Shown here one piece after another: positions 1 to 7,815 of a stretch of DNA of 64,000 nt. The stretch's first letter is position 1. Each line of letters starts with the position of its first letter. The translations under genes were made by a program, and so were the position numbers. Below the pieces are notes generated by a model. It was given only the letters and a program-made list of their open reading frames with translations. It made no database searches and was not told the DNA's origin. Origin of the DNA: Lachnospiraceae bacterium (GTDB lineage: Bacteria; Bacillota; Clostridia; Lachnospirales; Lachnospiraceae); contig CASJPF010000011.1 in NCBI GenBank assembly GCA_949383255.1, forward strand, positions 31,195 through 95,194. Reading direction: 5' to 3'.

Positions 1-87
1 ATTTTTGATTTTATAGATAAGCGTGGGGCAAGCATTGCATATACCTTCAATGAAACGCAGCGCACAATTAGTTTGTGGGATTTGTGA
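1..87 (+). CDS. 3' end of an unidentified protein-coding gene (partial)
   Basis: The first 29 codons of frame 1 are open from the window edge to a TGA at 85-87, ending in the residues TISLWDL. Only the C-terminal tail is inside the window. I do not recognise the family. Codon content looks ordinary for the neighbours, and a new promoter starts about 80 bases downstream, so this gene is probably a separate upstream transcription unit. The frame could also be open by chance. Confidence 0.4.
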   Translation: MFDFIDKRGASIAYTFNETQRTISLWDL

Positions 88-170
88 AAAGTAGGAATCG
101 CACAGCTTGTTACTTCTGAATGGAATAGTAAATTTTGGGAAAAGATATGTAGTATATCACGAATTTTTTC

Positions 171-199
171 TTTGCAAAGCCAAGGGATTTTGATATAAT
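171..199 (+). promoter_or_regulatory. Sigma-A-type promoter of the gls24-nusB-recN operon
   Basis: TTTGCA (171-176) and TATAAT (194-199) are separated by 17 bases, a good vegetative promoter match. It lies about 225 bases upstream of the Gls24 start codon, and the intervening leader contains a dispersed repeat (208-370). Inferred from spacing and consensus only. Confidence 0.6.
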
Positions 200-207
200 G
201 TAATAAA

Positions 208-370
208 ATTGTTACAGTTCAGCATAGGATTTTGCACTAACTGTAAATTATGGTTTTATAAGCCACGTAAAATAGTTATGAAGTTGAGACATATCAAGCT
301 ACAACGAAGTGGTTTTGCATGGTTTGATGCTCGTAACAGGAAGTCAAAGGCTGAATTGTTGTATAAAATT
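208..370 (+). repeat. Intergenic repeat family R1, copy 1
   Basis: This is one of three related sequences in the window (others near 11324-11475 and 17418-17560). Shared blocks are an entry segment like TTACAGTTCAGCATAGGAT, a middle segment like ATATCAAGC, and an exit segment like GTAACAGGAAGTCAAAGG followed by CTGAATTGTT. The start and end are imperfect inverted copies of each other (TTACAGTTCAG versus CTGAATTGTT), as in a miniature inverted-repeat element. It lies in the leader of the gls24 operon, in the same orientation as the gene. The stretch 88-425 otherwise holds only the promoter. Confidence 0.6.
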
Positions 371-425
371 ACTTGCTGCAGGGGATTGCAGAAGTGTGCA
401 AGGAATGGATACAGGAGGGAAAGAC

Positions 426-812
426 ATGGAAAAAGAAACGAAAACAGATAAAAATGGATACGCGGTAAATGAGGAGTTTGGCACAGTGAAGATAGCCAAT
501 GATGTTGTTGCCATGATTGCGGGACTCGCTGCCACAGAAGTGGAAGGTGTGGGAGCTATGGCTGGCAATATCACAAATGAGCTGATGGGCAAGGTCGGTA
601 TGAAAAAGCAGACCAAAGGAGTCAAAGTCGATATTTTGGATGGAAATGTATCTGTGGAACTTGCAGTTACATTGGAGTATGGTTATAATATTCCGACTAC
701 TTGCAATAAAGTCCAGGAGAAGGTAAAGAATGCAATTGAGACAATGACTGGATTTAACGTATCCGATGTAAATATTAGGATTGTAGGAATTAAGATGGCA
801 TCAGACAAATAA
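426..812 (+). CDS. Asp23/Gls24 family envelope stress protein
   Basis: A 128-residue Gls24/Asp23-family protein (DUF322). Family members are small, abundant, membrane-associated proteins linked to cell-envelope homeostasis and alkaline stress in Firmicutes. The core pattern is visible: an N-terminal strand GTVKIANDVVAMIAGLAA, the EVEGVGAMAG segment, then a VDILDGNVSVELAVTLEYG strand and a C-terminal amphipathic helix NKVQEKVKNAIETMTG followed by VNIRIVGI. The ATG at 426 is preceded by a strong AGGAGGG site; the open frame extends further upstream but without ribosome-site support. It is the first gene of the nusB-recN run, a position common in Lachnospiraceae. Confidence 0.88.
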   Translation: MEKETKTDKNGYAVNEEFGTVKIANDVVAMIAGLAATEVEGVGAMAGNITNELMGKVGMKKQTKGVKVDILDGNVSVELAVTLEYGYNIPTTCNKVQEKVKNAIETMTGFNVSDVNIRIVGIKMASDK

Positions 813-866
813 GGGTGAAAGAAAAAAGAGAAAGGGATAAAATGCAAACACATATCTTTCACCCTT
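811..866 (+). terminator. Hairpin at the end of gls24 (partial terminator or processing site)
   Basis: A 12-bp perfect inverted repeat, AAGGGTGAAAGA (811-822) and TCTTTCACCCTT (855-866), overlaps the stop codon. The loop is about 32 bases and only a short T-run follows, so it may weaken read-through or protect the upstream message rather than stop transcription. Confidence 0.4.
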
Positions 867-875
867 TGTGTTTGC

Positions 876-911
876 GCCTCAAATGAAAATGCAAGCATTT
901 TCGCCTGAGGC
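876..911 (+). promoter_or_regulatory. Nested hairpin between gls24 and nusB
   Basis: GCCTCA (876-881) pairs with TGAGGC (906-911), and inside it GAAAATGC (885-892) pairs with GCATTTTC (895-902) across two bases. There is no T-run after it, so it is not a classical terminator. It lies 32 bases before the nusB start. A role in RNA processing or in setting relative expression is only inferred. Confidence 0.4.
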
Positions 912-943
912 TTGGTGCAAAATATGAATTAGGGAAAAGACAA

Positions 944-1375
944 ATGGGCAGAAGAGAGCTTAGAGAACAAATATTTAAGTTTATATTCAGAGTTGAGTTT
1001 AACGACAGGGAGGAAATGCCGGAACAAGAGCAATTCTTTTTTGAGAACTTGAAGGCGGAGGCACAGGAAAAAGAGTTGCCGCCAATCAGTGAAACGGACA
1101 CGGCATACATCTCGGACAAGGGCAATCGGATATTGGAAAAGTTGGATGAAATTGATGCGATGATTAATGAGCGGACAAAAGGCTGGACGACACAGAGAAT
1201 GGGGAAAGTGGATCTTACAATTCTGCGCCTTGCAGTATATGAGATTATTTTTGACGAGGATGTTCCAACGAGTGTCGCAATCAATGAGGCGGTGGAGCTT
1301 GCAAAACAATTTGGTCAAGATGAGTCATCGGGCTTTGTCAATGGTGTTCTTGCAAAATTTGCTACAAAAAAATAA
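944..1375 (+). CDS. nusB: Transcription antitermination factor NusB
   Basis: A 143-residue NusB. It binds boxA RNA with NusE (ribosomal protein S10) and supports processive rRNA transcription. Family features: all-helical, N-terminal MGRRELREQIFKFIFRVEF, a spacer rich in Glu, then the conserved C-terminal half with TILRLAVYEIIF, DVPTSVAINEAVELAKQFG and SGFVNGVLAKF. Length is normal. It lies 132 bases after gls24 and 26 bases before xseA, so it is probably in the same operon. Confidence 0.96.
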   Translation: MGRRELREQIFKFIFRVEFNDREEMPEQEQFFFENLKAEAQEKELPPISETDTAYISDKGNRILEKLDEIDAMINERTKGWTTQRMGKVDLTILRLAVYEIIFDEDVPTSVAINEAVELAKQFGQDESSGFVNGVLAKFATKK

Positions 1376-1401
1376 TTGCTGTATGACAGGGAGGCATTTT
1401 T

Positions 1402-2691
1402 GTGAGGCAAAGTGTTTATACGGTTGCACAGGTTAATTCCTACATTAAAAATATGTTTACACAGGATTATATGCTGAGATACCTTTTGGTTAAGGGGGAG
1501 ATTAGCAATTGTAAGTATCATTCTTCGGGGCATATCTATTTTACGTTGAAGGATGCAAAAGGAGTGATTGCCTGTGTTATGTTTGCCGGCAATCGCACCG
1601 GACTTTCTTTTCGTTTGGAAGAAGGGCAAATGGTTGTGGTTGGCGGTACAATTGACGTATATGAGAGAGATGGCAGATACCAACTGTATGCGAAGCAAAT
1701 TGCACTTGACGGTGCAGGTGTATTATATGAAAAGTTTGACCGCATGAAGCGCAGGTTAGAAGAAATGGGTATGTTTGCAGCGGAGTACAAACAGTCTATA
1801 CCAGAGTATATTCAGACGCTAGGAGTTGTGACAGCACCTACAGGGGCAGCAGTTCGGGATATTATCACTATAGCGACAAGACGAAATCCTTATATACAGA
1901 TTATTTTGTACCCTGCGATTGTTCAGGGAGATCAGGCTGTGGCGAGCATTGTAAGTGGAATTCGTGCATTGGATCACCTTGGTGTAGATGTGATGATTGT
2001 CGGAAGAGGAGGCGGCTCTATTGAAGATTTGTGGGCATTTAATGAGGAGGCAGTCGCGCAGGCAATTTTTAATTGTAGTGTGCCTGTAATATCGGCAGTA
2101 GGGCATGAGACGGACACTACAATAGCAGATTTTGTGGCTGATTTGAGAGCGCCAACTCCCTCGGCGGCGGCAGAACTTGCAGTTTTTGATTTTAGGCAAT
2201 TGATGGACAAGTTAACAGTTTATCAATCTACCCTCACACATGCGTTGCAGGTGCAGCTTGAAAGACAACAGAATCGTTTGAGCCAGCTTTGGTTAAAATT
2301 AAAATTTCTAAGTCCAGTCAATCAGATTCAGCAGAAGCGAACATATTGTATGGATTTGGAAGGAAAGCTGGTAGGGTTTATGGAAAATATATTGGTACAA
2401 CAGAGACATAGATTGGCAATTTATGCGGAGCAGTTAAAGGGACTTTCTCCGCTTGACAAACTTAGTCAAGGGTATGCATATGTTGAGGACATGCAGCACA
2501 GAGTTGTCAATGATGTGCACTGTGTGCGACCAGAAGATACTGTTTGTATTTATGTGAGAAATGGTATTGTACAGGCAAAAGTGAAAAGCTGTAGAGAAAT
2601 AGCGAATACAGTTCCTAAAGAAATTTCGATAGACTGTTTTGAGAGAGAGGTAAAGTATGGCGAAGGAGCTGACATTGGAACAGACATTTGA
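1402..2691 (+). CDS. xseA: Exodeoxyribonuclease VII large subunit
   Basis: A 429-residue XseA, the catalytic and DNA-binding subunit of exonuclease VII, which degrades single-stranded DNA in both directions. It has an N-terminal OB fold (about residues 5-100, with KGEISNCKYHSSGHIYFTLKD), then the nuclease core with TAPTGAAVRDI, the glycine-rich RGGGSIEDLWAFNEE and GHETDTTIADFVADLRAPT, then a coiled-coil region and a short C-terminal domain (LSQGYAYV). Translation probably starts at the GTG at 1402 behind GGGAGG. The end overlaps xseB by 35 bases, consistent with coupled translation of the two subunits. Confidence 0.96.
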   Translation: MRQSVYTVAQVNSYIKNMFTQDYMLRYLLVKGEISNCKYHSSGHIYFTLKDAKGVIACVMFAGNRTGLSFRLEEGQMVVVGGTIDVYERDGRYQLYAKQIALDGAGVLYEKFDRMKRRLEEMGMFAAEYKQSIPEYIQTLGVVTAPTGAAVRDIITIATRRNPYIQIILYPAIVQGDQAVASIVSGIRALDHLGVDVMIVGRGGGSIEDLWAFNEEAVAQAIFNCSVPVISAVGHETDTTIADFVADLRAPTPSAAAELAVFDFRQLMDKLTVYQSTLTHALQVQLERQQNRLSQLWLKLKFLSPVNQIQQKRTYCMDLEGKLVGFMENILVQQRHRLAIYAEQLKGLSPLDKLSQGYAYVEDMQHRVVNDVHCVRPEDTVCIYVRNGIVQAKVKSCREIANTVPKEISIDCFEREVKYGEGADIGTDI

Positions 2692-2863
2692 CAAATTGGA
2701 AGATACAATTGGCAGATTGCAGCAGGAAGATATTTCGCTGGAAGAATCCTTTCAATTGTACAAGGAGGGCATGAAGCTGATTCAGTCTTGTAATGACAGG
2801 ATTGACAGAGTGGAGAAGGAAGTCCTCAAATTAAATAAAAATGGAGAGTTAGATGAATTTTGA
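2657..2863 (+). CDS. xseB: Exodeoxyribonuclease VII small subunit
   Basis: A 68-residue XseB, the helical partner of XseA. The typical pattern is present: LTLEQTFDKLEDTIGRLQ, then ISLEESFQLYKEGMKLI and a C-terminal helix CNDRIDRVEKEVLKL. The start lies inside the xseA end and the stop inside the ispA start, so all three genes overlap and are likely co-translated. Confidence 0.95.
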   Translation: MAKELTLEQTFDKLEDTIGRLQQEDISLEESFQLYKEGMKLIQSCNDRIDRVEKEVLKLNKNGELDEF

Positions 2864-3770
2864 GCAGGAACTAAAAAATAAAGTAGAGAAAATAGAACAA
2901 ATTATAAAGGCGTATCTCCCACAATGCACGTCCGAGAAAAAAGACTGGGCAAAGACTGTGATAGAGGCGATGAATTACAGTGTGAATGTAGGCGGAAAGA
3001 GATTACGTCCTTTGTTAATGGCGGAAACATATAGTCTTTTTGGCGGTGCAGACAAAGTGATAGAACCATTTATGGCAGCGATCGAAATGATACATACGTA
3101 TTCGCTTGTACATGACGATTTGCCTGCTATGGATAATGACCTTTACCGCAGAGGTAAGAAGACAACTTGGGCAGTTTATGGAGAAGCAATGGCAATCCTT
3201 GCGGGAGATGGTCTTTTAAACTATGCATTTGAGACTGCATTGAAAGCATTTGCATTGTCAGAAGACGACGCAAATAGAACGGCGAGAGCACTTTCAATTC
3301 TTGCGCAGAAGGCGGGAATTTATGGAATGATTGGGGGACAGACTGCGGACATTGAGGCGGAAAATCTTGGAGAAATGGTCACAGAGGAACATTTGTTGTT
3401 CATTCATGCACACAAGACTGCGGCACTGATACAAGCTGCAATGATGGTTGGAGCAGTCCTTGCGGGGGCAGACGAAGAGCAGATTACTCTTGTGGAGAGG
3501 GCAGCTTATGAGATAGGCATTGCATTTCAAATACAAGATGATATTCTTGATGTGACAAGCACACTTGAGACTTTGGGGAAACCTGTCGGAAGTGATGCGA
3601 AGAATCTAAAGAGAACTTATGTCACACTGAAAGGGATTACGGAGGCATCACAAGAACAAAAGGAATTTTCAAACCATGCGATAAAACTTCTGAATTCTTT
3701 GGAGGAAAAAGGCATTCAGAATGAGTTTTTGGTGAAATTGATACGCAGTCTGATAACACGTGTGAAGTAA
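2853..3770 (+). CDS. ispA: Geranyl/farnesyl diphosphate synthase
   Basis: A 305-residue trans-prenyltransferase that condenses IPP with DMAPP or GPP to make farnesyl diphosphate for quinone, undecaprenyl and other isoprenoids. The first Asp-rich motif is DDLPAMDND (from about residue 88), with the four-residue spacing usual in bacterial FPP synthases, and the second is DDILD (about 229-233). GGKRLRP (substrate-binding Arg) and GGQTAD are also present. It overlaps xseB by 11 bases and is followed by dxs, so precursor and polymer steps of isoprenoid synthesis share an operon. Chain length cannot be fixed from sequence alone. Confidence 0.93.
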   Translation: MNFEQELKNKVEKIEQIIKAYLPQCTSEKKDWAKTVIEAMNYSVNVGGKRLRPLLMAETYSLFGGADKVIEPFMAAIEMIHTYSLVHDDLPAMDNDLYRRGKKTTWAVYGEAMAILAGDGLLNYAFETALKAFALSEDDANRTARALSILAQKAGIYGMIGGQTADIEAENLGEMVTEEHLLFIHAHKTAALIQAAMMVGAVLAGADEEQITLVERAAYEIGIAFQIQDDILDVTSTLETLGKPVGSDAKNLKRTYVTLKGITEASQEQKEFSNHAIKLLNSLEEKGIQNEFLVKLIRSLITRVK

Positions 3771-3795
3771 AACCTTGTGGTGAAAGGTGCTGAGT

Positions 3796-5649
3796 ATGAT
3801 ATTAGAGACGATAGAGAAAGAAAATGATATAAAAAATGTGCCGCCAGAGGATTGGAATTTACTGGCAGAGGAGATTCGGGAATTTTTAATCAATAAAATC
3901 AGTGTTACAGGAGGGCATCTTGGTTCTAATCTCGGTGCAGTCGAGTTGACAATGGCGCTGCATTTAAGTCTAAACTTACCGCAGGATAAGATTGTGTGGG
4001 ATGTAGGACATCAGTCTTATACACATAAACTACTTACTGGCAGGCGATCAGGCTTTGAACATTTAAGGAAGTATGGCGGCATGAGTGGTTTTCCTAAGAG
4101 AAAGGAGAGTGAGTGTGACTGTTTTGACACGGGACACAGTTCCACCTCCATATCTGCAGGCTTGGGGTTGGTAAAAGCACGAGATTTGCGCAATGAAGAC
4201 CACACAATTGTCTCAGTTATCGGAGATGGTTCGCTCACAGGTGGAATGGCATATGAGGCATTGAATAATGCTTCGCGTCTTAAGAAAAATTTTATTATTG
4301 TTTTAAATGACAATAATATGTCCATTTCAGAAAATGTGGGTGGAATGTCAAAGTATCTAAATAATATTAGAACAGCGGACAAATACCTTGATATGAAAGA
4401 GGGAATCTATAATTCTCTTATGGAATCCAAATTGGGAGAACCGATTGTAACAAGTATACGGCGCGCAAAAAGCTCAGTAAAACAATTGGTGATTCCGGGT
4501 ATGTTTTTTGAGGATATGGGAATCACTTATCTAGGACCAGTCGACGGGCACAATATCAGTGCTATGATGAAAGTATTTCGTGAGGCAAAGCGCTGTAAGT
4601 CTGCTGTACTGATTCATGTGATCACACAAAAGGGCAAGGGATTTGCACCTGCGGAGAAGCATCCAGCAAGGTTTCATGGTGCGGAGCCATTTGATGTGAA
4701 TACAGGGCTTCCACTAACGCCAAAAACAAAGTCGAGCTACACAGATGTATTTTCTACTGTGATGTGCAAAATGGGAGAACGATATGATGATGTTGTGGCA
4801 ATTACAGCTGCAATGCCAGATGGAACAGGATTAAAGCGGTTTCGCAATCTGTATCCCGAGCGCTTTTTTGATGTGGGGATTGCGGAGGAACATGCTGTTA
4901 CTTTTGCGGCAGGGTTGGCAGCAGGTGGATTAAAACCAGTAGTTGCAATCTACTCTTCTTTTTTGCAAAGAGCATATGATCAGATTCTGCATGATGTCTG
5001 CATTCAGAATTTGCCAGTGGTCTTTGCGATAGACCGTGCTGGGCTTGTTGGCAGCGATGGAGAGACACATCAGGGGATTTTTGATTTGTCATATCTATCA
5101 TCAATACCAAATATGCATATCATGGCACCCAAAAATAAGTGGGAACTTTCGGATATGCTTAAATTTGCGGTGGCATTTGCGGGACCGATTGCGCTCCGAT
5201 ATCCGCGCGGTGAAGCGTATGACGGTTTGCGGGAGTACCGCGAACCCATTTGTTTTGGAAAGGCGGAATGGATCTACCACGGTTGTAACATTGCCTTGAT
5301 AGCAGTGGGAAGCATGGTAAAAACAGCACTTACAGTGCGTGAGATGCTGATACAGAAAGGTTATTCTTGCAGTGTTATCAATGCCCGCTTTGTGAAGCCA
5401 ATTGATACAGAAATTTTGGATGAGGTAGTCAAGGAGCATCATTTGATTGTGACAATGGAGGAAAATGTAGCAAGTGGCGGATTTGGCGAGAAGGTAAGAA
5501 ATTATTTGGATGAAAATGCACCAAATGTAAAGCTGATAACAATTCATATTCCAGATGAGTATGTAGAACATGGAAATGTGGAAATCTTACGTCATGAAGT
5601 GGGAATTGATGCAGAGACAATTGAGTACAGAATACTTAGGAACAACTAA
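3796..5649 (+). CDS. dxs: 1-deoxy-D-xylulose-5-phosphate synthase
   Basis: A 617-residue thiamine-diphosphate enzyme that condenses pyruvate and glyceraldehyde 3-phosphate, the entry step of the MEP isoprenoid pathway. Visible family signatures: GGHLGSNLGAVELTMALH, WDVGHQSYTHKLLTGR, the ThDP motif GDGSLTGGMAYEALNNA (Asp at about residue 144), DGHNI, and the transketolase-type second half with GIAEEHAVTFAAGLA and DRAGLVGSDGETHQG. The ATG at 3796 is 8 bases behind AAAGG; an upstream GTG at 3787 is in frame but overlaps that site. It is next to ispA of the same pathway. Confidence 0.96.
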   Translation: MILETIEKENDIKNVPPEDWNLLAEEIREFLINKISVTGGHLGSNLGAVELTMALHLSLNLPQDKIVWDVGHQSYTHKLLTGRRSGFEHLRKYGGMSGFPKRKESECDCFDTGHSSTSISAGLGLVKARDLRNEDHTIVSVIGDGSLTGGMAYEALNNASRLKKNFIIVLNDNNMSISENVGGMSKYLNNIRTADKYLDMKEGIYNSLMESKLGEPIVTSIRRAKSSVKQLVIPGMFFEDMGITYLGPVDGHNISAMMKVFREAKRCKSAVLIHVITQKGKGFAPAEKHPARFHGAEPFDVNTGLPLTPKTKSSYTDVFSTVMCKMGERYDDVVAITAAMPDGTGLKRFRNLYPERFFDVGIAEEHAVTFAAGLAAGGLKPVVAIYSSFLQRAYDQILHDVCIQNLPVVFAIDRAGLVGSDGETHQGIFDLSYLSSIPNMHIMAPKNKWELSDMLKFAVAFAGPIALRYPRGEAYDGLREYREPICFGKAEWIYHGCNIALIAVGSMVKTALTVREMLIQKGYSCSVINARFVKPIDTEILDEVVKEHHLIVTMEENVASGGFGEKVRNYLDENAPNVKLITIHIPDEYVEHGNVEILRHEVGIDAETIEYRILRNN

Positions 5650-5679
5650 CCGAGGGAATTTTAGAAAGGATTCGGGAAC

Positions 5680-6498
5680 ATGAAGGAACGTCTGGATATA
5701 CTGTTGGTGCATAGGGGGCTTGTGGAGTCTCGGGAAAAAGCAAAAGCAGTGATTATGGCAGGTTGTGTGTATGTCAATGACCAGAAGGAGGATAAGGCGG
5801 GAACGATGTTTGACGAAGCCAAGGTCCAAATTGAGGTTAGAGGAAACTCTCTACGCTATGTCAGCCGTGGTGGATTAAAGCTTGAAAAGGCGATTGCACA
5901 ATTTGGTGTTAAACTAGATAATAAAATTTGTATGGATATTGGTGCATCGACAGGTGGTTTTACAGATTGTATGCTTCAGAATGGGGCAAAAAAAGTATAC
6001 TCTGTTGATGTAGGGCACGGGCAACTTGCGTGGAAGCTTAGAAATGATGAGCGCGTTGTCTGCATGGAAAAGACGAATTTCCGATATATGACACCCGAAG
6101 ACATTGTGGATAAGCTTGATTTTGCATCGGTTGATGTGTCTTTTATCTCGTTGGATAAGATATTGGGACCTGCGTATATGTTGTTGAAGCCGTGCGCTGA
6201 GATGGTGTGTCTTATTAAGCCACAGTTTGAGGCAGGAAAAGAGAAGGTTGGAAAAAAAGGAGTTGTGCGGGACCCACAGATTCATAAAGAAGTGATTGAG
6301 AGAGTGTTTACCTTTGCGTTAATAGAAGGATTTGAGATTTTAAATCTCGATTTTTCTCCAATTAGAGGACCCGAGGGAAATATAGAATATTTGATGTATT
6401 TGAGGCGCACAGAGCAGGCTGGCAATACACTACAACAGAAGTTTTCTGACATGATAGCAGAGATCGTTGCCCAGGCACACAATACATTGGACGTTTGA
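5680..6498 (+). CDS. tlyA: TlyA family rRNA (cytidine-2'-O)-methyltransferase
   Basis: A 272-residue S4-domain/FtsJ-type SAM-dependent methyltransferase of the TlyA (YqxC) family; members methylate ribose 2'-hydroxyls in 16S and 23S rRNA, and some have been called haemolysins. The S4 RNA-binding domain is at about residues 3-65 (ERLDILLVHRGLVESREKAK), and the SAM site is at about 86-115 (MDIGASTGGFTDCMLQNGA, then VDVGHGQLAW). The catalytic-type segments VDVSFISL and LIKPQFEAG are present. It sits between dxs and nadK as in many Firmicutes. Confidence 0.92.
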   Translation: MKERLDILLVHRGLVESREKAKAVIMAGCVYVNDQKEDKAGTMFDEAKVQIEVRGNSLRYVSRGGLKLEKAIAQFGVKLDNKICMDIGASTGGFTDCMLQNGAKKVYSVDVGHGQLAWKLRNDERVVCMEKTNFRYMTPEDIVDKLDFASVDVSFISLDKILGPAYMLLKPCAEMVCLIKPQFEAGKEKVGKKGVVRDPQIHKEVIERVFTFALIEGFEILNLDFSPIRGPEGNIEYLMYLRRTEQAGNTLQQKFSDMIAEIVAQAHNTLDV

Positions 6499-6515
6499 TA
6501 GTTAATGGAGTATGA

Positions 6516-7325
6516 ATGAGAACATTTTATATATATACAAATCAGACAAAAGACGGAAATGGTGAGATTACGCATTATATAAGAGATTACCTGAATCTGA
6601 AAGGATGTTTTTGTAGCGACAGCGTTGACGAGCATGTGGAAGGAATGATTGTGTTAGGCGGTGATGGCACTATGCTTCGAGCGGCAAGGGAGTATGTCAA
6701 CTATCATATTCCAATGATTGGCGTAAATCTTGGAACCTTGGGGTATCTTGCGGAGGTTGACCGAGAGGAGATTGAGCCGGCGCTCGACAGTTTGATTGAA
6801 AACCAATATGAAATTGAGTCTCGCATGATGTTGTGTGGAACTGCAGTCGTATCTGGTGCGAGCAGGAAGCCACAGACCGCGTTGAATGATATTGTAATCA
6901 ACAGAAAAGGGGCGCTGCACGTTATTAATTTTAATATTTATGTCAATGGACGCCTTTTAAGTACATACAATGCAGATGGTATGATTGTCTCCACCCCGAC
7001 AGGGTCCACTGCGTATAACCTGTCGGCGGGAGGACCGATTGTGGAACCGCGTGCGCGGTTAATTTTAATGACGCCAGTTTGCTCTCATACATTGGTCAAT
7101 AACAGAACAATTATACTTGCGGAAGATGATGTGATTGATATCGAGATTGATCGATACAAATCCAGTGAGAAGCGCGGGGTAGAAGTCAGTTTTGACGGGC
7201 GGTGTCCTGTGAGTCTCAATGAGGGCGACAGGGTACGGATCATACGTTCGGATAAAGTGGTAAAGATTATCAAACTCAGCGAGGGAAGCTTTCTGGATAC
7301 GTTGCGCAAAAAAATGCGGATATAA
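6516..7325 (+). CDS. nadK: NAD kinase
   Basis: A 269-residue NAD kinase that phosphorylates NAD to NADP. The family motif GGDGT is at residues 48-52 (VLGGDGTMLRAARE), followed by GVNLGTLGYLAEV, the NE/D-type loop ALNDIVINR, and the glycine-rich TPTGSTAYNLSAGGPIV. Length is typical of Firmicutes enzymes. It is 17 bases after tlyA with a GGAG site. Confidence 0.95.
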   Translation: MRTFYIYTNQTKDGNGEITHYIRDYLNLKGCFCSDSVDEHVEGMIVLGGDGTMLRAAREYVNYHIPMIGVNLGTLGYLAEVDREEIEPALDSLIENQYEIESRMMLCGTAVVSGASRKPQTALNDIVINRKGALHVINFNIYVNGRLLSTYNADGMIVSTPTGSTAYNLSAGGPIVEPRARLILMTPVCSHTLVNNRTIILAEDDVIDIEIDRYKSSEKRGVEVSFDGRCPVSLNEGDRVRIIRSDKVVKIIKLSEGSFLDTLRKKMRI

Positions 7326-7349
7326 ACAGTGTGAAAGGCAAGATATCCA

Positions 7350-7805
7350 ATGAAAAGACAAAGACATGAGGTCGTAGTAGATCTAATAAATAAATACGAA
7401 ATTGAGACGCAGGAAGAACTGGCGGAATATCTTCGCAGGGAAGGTTTTGATGTGACGCAGGCAACGGTTTCAAGGGATATCCGAGAACTGCATTTGTCAA
7501 AAGTAGTGGTTGGAAACGGCAGGCAGAAGTATATCATTTTGCAGCAAGGAGAAGATAATAATCTGGGAGATAAATATATTCGTGTGCTGCGGGAAGGCTT
7601 TCTTTCTGTGCAGATGGCGCAGAATATATTGGTGATTAAGACAGAACAAGGAATGGCGATGGCAGTTGCAGCGGCACTGGATGCAATGCGGTTTTCAGAG
7701 ATTGTAGGTTGTATAGCAGGGGATGACACAATCTTTGCTGCTGTGAGGTCCGTCAAGGAAACAAAGGCTGTGATGGATAAGCTGAATATGATTATAAAAG
7801 GTTAG
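7350..7805 (+). CDS. argR: Arginine repressor ArgR
   Basis: A 151-residue ArgR/AhrC. It is a hexameric, arginine-dependent regulator of arginine synthesis and catabolism, also used in Xer recombination in some bacteria. The N-terminal winged helix (about 1-70) shows KRQRHEVVVDLI, ETQEELAEYL and TQATVSRDIRELHL; the C-terminal arginine-binding domain ends with the AGDDTIFAAVRS pattern (GDDT is diagnostic). The position between nadK and recN is conserved in Clostridia. No ARG box was identified in the window. Confidence 0.95.
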   Translation: MKRQRHEVVVDLINKYEIETQEELAEYLRREGFDVTQATVSRDIRELHLSKVVVGNGRQKYIILQQGEDNNLGDKYIRVLREGFLSVQMAQNILVIKTEQGMAMAVAAALDAMRFSEIVGCIAGDDTIFAAVRSVKETKAVMDKLNMIIKG

Positions 7806-7815
7806 GGACTTATAG

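Noticed and set aside
209..451. 80-codon frame upstream of gls24
   Set aside because: It covers the R1 repeat, lacks a ribosome site and overlaps the real gls24 start.
2853..5649. Possible link of ispA-dxs to a specialised terpenoid cluster
   Set aside because: Both genes are in the standard housekeeping order with xseB and tlyA, and no terpene synthase or tailoring gene is nearby.
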